From Planctomycetota bacterium (GTDB lineage: Bacteria > Planctomycetota > UBA1135 > GCA-002686595), in contig JABFRZ010000408.1 of NCBI GenBank assembly GCA_013140785.1, forward strand, positions 1-9,408: DNA of 9,408 bases, given 5' to 3'. Shown here one piece after another: positions 7,113 through 9,408 of this stretch. A model generated the notes under the pieces. It was given only the letters and a program-made list of their open reading frames with translations, did no database searches and was not told the origin of the DNA. How positions within the stretch are numbered: position 1 is the stretch's first letter; each line of letters opens with the position of its first letter. A program made the translations under genes and the position numbers.

Positions 7113-7133
7113 GACCGGTGGGCTCGGCCGGTC
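7113..7133. repeat. Inverted repeat near the predicted phoU start of transcription
   Basis: GACCGG (7113-7118) and CCGGTC (7128-7133) form a perfect six-base dyad with a nine-base spacer. It lies just downstream of the candidate -10 box of the pho operon, on or beside the expected transcript start. It could be an operator or a 5' leader hairpin. The dyad is seen; its role is inferred. Confidence 0.45.
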
Positions 7134-7139
7134 TTTATA
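7134..7139 (-). promoter_or_regulatory. Candidate -10 box of the phoU-pst operon
   Basis: On the minus strand 7139-7134 reads TATAAA, one of the few AT-rich hexamers in the area. It would give a transcript start near 7127 and a leader of about 50 nt before phoU. No good -35 hexamer sits 16-18 bp upstream. Instead a 20-bp tandem repeat begins 24 bp upstream, which fits an activator-dependent promoter. No promoter data are available. Confidence 0.35.
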
Positions 7140-7163
7140 GCGGACGCGCAGCGGCCAAACCTC

Positions 7164-7203
7164 TTGTCGCCTGCCGAGCAAGGTTGTCGCCTGCCGAGGA
7201 AGG
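7164..7203. repeat. 20-bp tandem direct repeat, candidate operator
   Basis: TTGTCGCCTGCCGAGCAAGG (7164-7183) is followed directly by a second copy (7184-7203) that differs at one base (G for C at unit position 16). It sits about 90 bp upstream of phoU, roughly -37 to -76 from the predicted start, where activators bind. The period is close to two helical turns. It does not match the classic Pho box with its 11-bp period, although each unit contains TGTC. The repeat itself is certain; its function as a binding site is inferred. Confidence 0.85.
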
Positions 7204-7215
7204 CGCGCCGGGTTT

Positions 7216-7242
7216 CGCGCTCGCGCGCTCGCGCGCTCGCGC
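7216..7242. repeat. Triple octamer repeat (CGCGCTCG)
   Basis: CGCGCTCG occurs three times in a row (7216-7223, 7224-7231, 7232-7239) and is followed by CGC of a partial fourth copy. It lies between the 20-bp repeat and the start of the Cys4 gene, just upstream of that gene's candidate -10 box. Such repeats can vary in copy number by slippage, which would change promoter spacing. It may also be simple GC-rich low complexity. Confidence 0.8.
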
Positions 7243-7266
7243 CTATCTCCCCCGGATCAGGACTCC

Positions 7267-7272
7267 TATACT
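7267..7272 (+). promoter_or_regulatory. Candidate -10 box of the Cys4 protein gene
   Basis: TATACT lies 11 bases before the ATG at 7284, which would place the transcript start about five bases before the start codon. There is no Shine-Dalgarno sequence between them, so the mRNA may be nearly leaderless. The same CTATACT heptamer occurs upstream of mraZ at 8041-8047. No convincing -35 is visible. Confidence 0.4.
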
Positions 7273-7283
7273 GCGGTCCGTCC

Positions 7284-7862
7284 ATGAGCGACTGGCGCAT
7301 CCATCGCCGCGAAGCACGCTGCACTCAGTGCGAGCGGGTCTTCCAGGAGGGCGAGACCTTCTTCTCGCTGATCTTCTTCGAGGGCGATCGGCTGCGGCGC
7401 GAGGACCGCTGCCCGGCCTGCTTCGAGGAGCCCCGCGCGGTGGGGGACCTCTTCTTCTGGCGCACCCGCCATCAGGCCGACCGCCGCGCGCGCTTCGCGG
7501 TCGACTTCGAGGCCATCGAGGAGCTCTTCTTGAGCCTCGAGGGGCGCCGCGAGGAGCGCCTGCGCGAACTCCGTTACCTGTTGTCGCTGCTGCTCTTGCG
7601 CAAGAAGCGCCTGAAGCTCGTGGGGGTCCGCCGGAACGAGGGGAGCGAGACTCTGTGCCTGCGCCGCCCGCGCCGCACCGAGGAGTTCGAGGTGCAGGTC
7701 TTCGAGCTCGACTCCGAGCGCGCCCAGGCCCTCAAGGCCGAGCTCGCGCGGGTCTTCGACGGGGCTGGGGTCGAGGCCTTGGCGGCTGCGCCGGTCCATC
7801 TCGCGTCGGATGCGGGTGGCACCCCGGTGGCGGAAGCCCGCGCCGGCGAATCCACCGGCTAG
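7284..7862 (+). CDS. Cys4 zinc-ribbon-like protein of unknown function
   Basis: I do not recognise a named family. The 192-residue protein begins MSDWRIHRREARCTQCERVF. It has two Cys-X2-Cys knuckles, C13/C16 and C43/C46, about 26 residues apart, as expected for a small zinc ribbon. The second follows RLRRED. From about residue 80 the protein is rich in charged residues and Leu, with a helical stretch ERLRELRYLLSLLLLRKKRLKL, and ends in a low-complexity Ala/Gly tail. No signal peptide or true membrane segment is evident, so it is probably cytoplasmic. I chose ATG 7284 because it gives a compact N-terminus before the first Cys pair and sits behind a TATACT box. The upstream extension of the frame only crosses the repeat-rich promoter region. 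It is divergent from the pho operon and precedes mraZ by 252 bp. DNA, RNA or protein binding are all possible. Confidence 0.75.
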   Translation: MSDWRIHRREARCTQCERVFQEGETFFSLIFFEGDRLRREDRCPACFEEPRAVGDLFFWRTRHQADRRARFAVDFEAIEELFLSLEGRREERLRELRYLLSLLLLRKKRLKLVGVRRNEGSETLCLRRPRRTEEFEVQVFELDSERAQALKAELARVFDGAGVEALAAAPVHLASDAGGTPVAEARAGESTG

Positions 7863-7900
7863 CGGCCCTCCGAGCGCGGCCTCCGCGCCATTCGTAGAGC

Positions 7901-7948
7901 CCTCGAGGTCCCTGGACGGAACCCACGGAACGCCAGGTTTCCTCGGGG
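7901..7948 (+). other. Long imperfect stem-loop, possible terminator or RNA element
   Basis: CCTCGAGG (7901-7908) can pair with CCTCGGGG (7941-7948) over eight pairs, including one G-T wobble. Inside it CCTGG (7911-7915) pairs with CCAGG (7933-7937). The two helices are separated by a 2x3 internal loop. The 17-base apical loop carries ACGGAAC twice (7916-7922 and 7925-7931). It begins 38 bp after the Cys4 gene stop. There is no T tract after it, so it is not a classic intrinsic terminator. Confidence 0.4.
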
Positions 7949-7997
7949 AATCTGCGCACTTCGCCCGCCCATGGTGCGCGCGTGAGCTGGGCCGCTC

Positions 7998-8028
7998 CCA
8001 AGTTTTCTCCACTTGGTCGTCGCCAAGT
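7998..8028. promoter_or_regulatory. Alternating CCAAGT / ACTTGG array upstream of mraZ
   Basis: CCAAGT (7998-8003), ACTTGG (8011-8016) and CCAAGT (8023-8028) alternate with spacers of 7 and 6 bases, giving two overlapping perfect dyads that share the middle arm. The array ends 13 bp before the candidate -10 box of mraZ and so covers the -35 zone. It could be a regulator's operator, or two mutually exclusive hairpins if transcribed. The pattern is seen; the role is inferred. Confidence 0.5.
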
Positions 8029-8041
8029 TCGCAGCGGCATC

Positions 8042-8047
8042 TATACT
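8042..8047 (+). promoter_or_regulatory. Candidate -10 box of mraZ-rsmH
   Basis: TATACT at 8042-8047, with the preceding C, repeats the CTATACT seen before the Cys4 gene. It implies a transcript start near 8054 and a leader of about 60 nt. The -35 zone has no good TTGACA-like hexamer; TTGGTC at 8013 is 23 bp away, which is too far. Confidence 0.4.
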
Positions 8048-8064
8048 CACGCGCGTTCACTCAG

Positions 8065-8079
8065 GTGGCGCAAAGTGGC
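8065..8079 (+). promoter_or_regulatory. Candidate MraZ autoregulatory operator
   Basis: GTGGC (8065-8069) is repeated at 8075-8079, exactly 10 bp apart. The known MraZ operators are short TGG-type direct repeats with about 10-bp periodicity upstream of mraZ. The second copy also contains AAAGTGG, resembling the box reported for mycoplasmas. It lies just downstream of the predicted transcript start and 36 bp before the mraZ GTG, so bound MraZ would block transcription. Two copies instead of three or four is a weak point. Confidence 0.5.
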
Positions 8080-8114
8080 ACTCACAGCAAGCCAATCAAC
8101 CGGGGGCGGAGGCT

Positions 8115-8576
8115 GTGTTCAGCGGTGACTCCATCCACACGCTCGACCCGAAGAATCGGGTCTTCGTGCCCAAGCGTTTCCAGGACGAGCTTGGGCGCGA
8201 CGCCGAGGGCGTGCAGGTCGCGGTCCTGACGCGTGGCTTCGAGGGCTGCCTCTTCCTCTTCTCCGAAGAGGGCTACGCCAAGGTCCTGCAGCGCCTCACG
8301 ACCCAGCCCTTCGGGGGCGCCCAGCTGCGCACCATGCAGCGCCTGTTCTTCGCGAACGTGCACGAGACGCCGCTCGACAGCTCGGGGCGCGTGCTCTTGC
8401 CCGAAAAGCTGCGCAAGTACGCCGCGATCGACAAGGAAGTGGTGATGGTCGGCGTGGCCGACCGGGCCGAGCTCTGGAACCGGGCGAGCTGGGAGAAGTT
8501 CGAGTCCGAGAACGACGACCACTTCGACGATCTGGACGTGGTTCTCGTCGGGGGAGGCCCGCCGAACGGTGGGTGA
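8115..8576 (+). CDS. mraZ: Transcriptional regulator MraZ
   Basis: This 153-residue protein is MraZ, a ring-forming DNA-binding protein with two SpoVT/AbrB-like swapped-hairpin halves that usually represses its own division/cell-wall cluster. It starts (V)FSGDSIHTLDPKNRVFVPKRF, matching the family N-terminus. Each half has the expected DXXXR motif: D11-R15 (DPKNRVFVP) and D88-R92 (DSSGRVLLP). The family C-terminal block LWNRASWEKFE is present. I chose GTG 8115 because the next residues fit the family start and GGGGGCGGAGG lies just upstream. The alternative ATG at 8013 would add 34 residues unlike MraZ and would be placed inside the regulatory array. rsmH follows 18 bp downstream, the standard order of the dcw cluster. 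The last residues, GGGPPNGG, look like an unstructured tail. Confidence 0.93.
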   Translation: MFSGDSIHTLDPKNRVFVPKRFQDELGRDAEGVQVAVLTRGFEGCLFLFSEEGYAKVLQRLTTQPFGGAQLRTMQRLFFANVHETPLDSSGRVLLPEKLRKYAAIDKEVVMVGVADRAELWNRASWEKFESENDDHFDDLDVVLVGGGPPNGG

Positions 8577-8594
8577 GCCCATGGGAGAACGGCC

Positions 8595-9408
8595 ATGATC
8601 GCGACCGGGGGGAGCATGACGAAAGAAGCCAGCCAACGCGTGCACGTGCCCGTCCTCCTGGGCGAGGTGCTCGCGGCCCTGCGTGGTCCCGAGGGCGCGA
8701 GCGAACCGACGGGTTGGATCGTGGACGGCACCGTGGGCGCGGGCGGCCATGCGCGTGCCCTGCTCGAGCACTTCCCAGGCGTGAGTCTCTTCGGCGTGGA
8801 CCAGGATCCGGAAGTCCTGGCGCATGCGCGCGCCCAGCTCTCCGACTTCGGGCCGCGCGTGCGGCTGTGCCAGACGCGCATCTCGCAACTCTACCCGCGC
8901 CTGGCCGAGGCCGGCACCGCGCCGGTGATCGGCTTCCTGCTCGACCTCGGCGCAAACTCCCTGCACTTCGACCAGCCCGCGCGCGGCTTCAGCCTGCAGG
9001 CCGACGGCCCGCTCGACATGCGCATGGACCCGACGCGCACGCGCACCGCGGCCGACATCGTCAACCGCTGGGACGAAGAGGACCTGGCCGACCTCTTCTT
9101 CTACGAGGGCGACGAGCGCCACTCGCGCGCCATCGCCCACGCCATCGTCGAGTCGCGCGCGCGCGCGCCGTTCACGCGCACCGTGCCGCTGGCCGACGTC
9201 ATCGCCGAGTGCCAGGGCGGGGCGCGCGGGCGCATCCATCCGGCCACGCGCTGCTTCCAGGCCTTGCGCCGTGCCGTCAACGAGGAGGGCGAGGAGCTGC
9301 GCCACGGCCTGCGCGTGGCCGAGCGCGTCCTGGTCGACGGCGGCCGCTTGGTCGTGATCACGTTCCATTCCTTGGAGGACGGCTTCGTCCGCAAGGTGCT
9401 TCAAGAGC
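8595..9408 (+). CDS. rsmH: 16S rRNA m4C1402 methyltransferase RsmH (MraW), 3' end cut off
   Basis: The frame runs off the window after 271 codons, so the C-terminus is missing. RsmH uses S-adenosylmethionine to methylate N4 of C1402 in 16S rRNA. Visible landmarks are VHVPVLLGEVL (16-26), the SAM loop DGTVGAGGHA (44-53), FGVDQDP (66-72), LLDLGANS (115-122; the family usually has GVSS), GPLDMRMD (138-145), the RIHPATRCFQALRRAVN block, and ITFHSLED near the visible end (255-262). Two in-frame ATGs are possible. I prefer 8595 because GGGAG lies upstream with about seven bases of spacing. The second, at 8616, has GGAG only one base away. Co-transcription with mraZ is expected from the 18-bp gap and the conserved mraZ-rsmH order. 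Confidence 0.94.
   Translation, partial: MIATGGSMTKEASQRVHVPVLLGEVLAALRGPEGASEPTGWIVDGTVGAGGHARALLEHFPGVSLFGVDQDPEVLAHARAQLSDFGPRVRLCQTRISQLYPRLAEAGTAPVIGFLLDLGANSLHFDQPARGFSLQADGPLDMRMDPTRTRTAADIVNRWDEEDLADLFFYEGDERHSRAIAHAIVESRARAPFTRTVPLADVIAECQGGARGRIHPATRCFQALRRAVNEEGEELRHGLRVAERVLVDGGRLVVITFHSLEDGFVRKVLQE

Larger units (their letters stand above)
7863..8114. other. Intergenic region between the Cys4 gene and mraZ
   Basis: These 252 bases hold no supportable gene. The open frames across them are GC-driven and lack family features. The region contains, in order, a long imperfect stem-loop (7901-7948), three alternating CCAAGT/ACTTGG hexamers (7998-8028), a candidate -10 box (8042-8047), a paired GTGGC element (8065-8079) and the GGAGG before mraZ. 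It is best read as a terminator or RNA-structure zone followed by the mraZ promoter. Confidence 0.7.

Noticed and set aside
7074..7181. N-terminal extension of the phoU fusion to an upstream Met at 7181
   Set aside because: It would translate through the candidate promoter and part of the tandem repeat and adds a Pro/Arg-rich segment unlike PhoU. MATHLEQ at 7073 is a typical PhoU start.
7164..7203. CRISPR-like array
   Set aside because: There are only two directly adjacent units with no spacer and no cas genes nearby.
7164..7203. Classic PhoB Pho box
   Set aside because: The consensus CTGTCAT heptamers at 11-bp period are absent; only TGTC is shared.
8082..9404. Minus-strand open frame of 440 codons opposite mraZ/rsmH
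   Set aside because: The plus strand carries unmistakable MraZ and RsmH motifs. The antisense product has no recognisable features.

Overview
The window is a GC-rich (roughly two thirds G+C or more by eye) bacterial chromosome segment that is densely coding, with no mobile elements, CRISPR, tRNA or rRNA. The gene set is a Pst phosphate uptake operon, a small Cys4 zinc-ribbon-like protein, and the mraZ-rsmH start of a division/cell-wall cluster. With the style of the proteins this suggests a high-GC, possibly uncultured, Gram-negative lineage. Planctomycetota or a related group is my best guess, but this is inference and no marker here proves it.

Layout: (i) 1-1536, plus strand: the last 10 codons of an upstream gene, a GT4-type glycosyltransferase coupled to it by an ATGA overlap, and a small PGPGW membrane protein. 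(ii) 1609-7073, minus strand: six tightly packed genes in transcription order phoU-like fusion, pstS, pstC, pstA, pstB2, pstB1, with ATGA overlaps at two junctions and gaps of 2-4 nt at two others. (iii) 7074-7283: a divergent regulatory region with a 20-bp tandem repeat, an 8-bp triple repeat and an inverted repeat. (iv) 7284-7862, plus strand: a Cys4 protein of unknown function. (v) 7863-8114: an intergenic region with a long stem-loop, an alternating array of three 6-mers and a likely MraZ operator. (vi) 8115 to the end: mraZ and a partial rsmH.

The phosphate operon is the notable part. PstS would capture phosphate, PstC/PstA form the channel, and two different PstB-like ATPases replace the usual PstB homodimer. 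Motif losses in the two ATPases are complementary. PstB1 has an altered signature motif (LQLEQ) but intact Walker A/B, Q-loop and His switch. PstB2 has a perfect LSGGQ but has lost the Q-loop Gln and the switch His. A heterodimer would therefore have one consensus and one degenerate ATP site, an arrangement known from asymmetric ABC exporters but not, to my knowledge, from Pst importers.

The first gene fuses PhoU to a low-molecular-weight phosphatase/ArsC-like domain whose nucleophilic Cys, general acid Asp and ArsC redox Cys residues appear to be replaced. It may be a pseudo-enzyme that senses phosphate or another oxyanion and relays the signal through PhoU to the transporter. The two observations together point to a non-standard Pst/PhoU control module.
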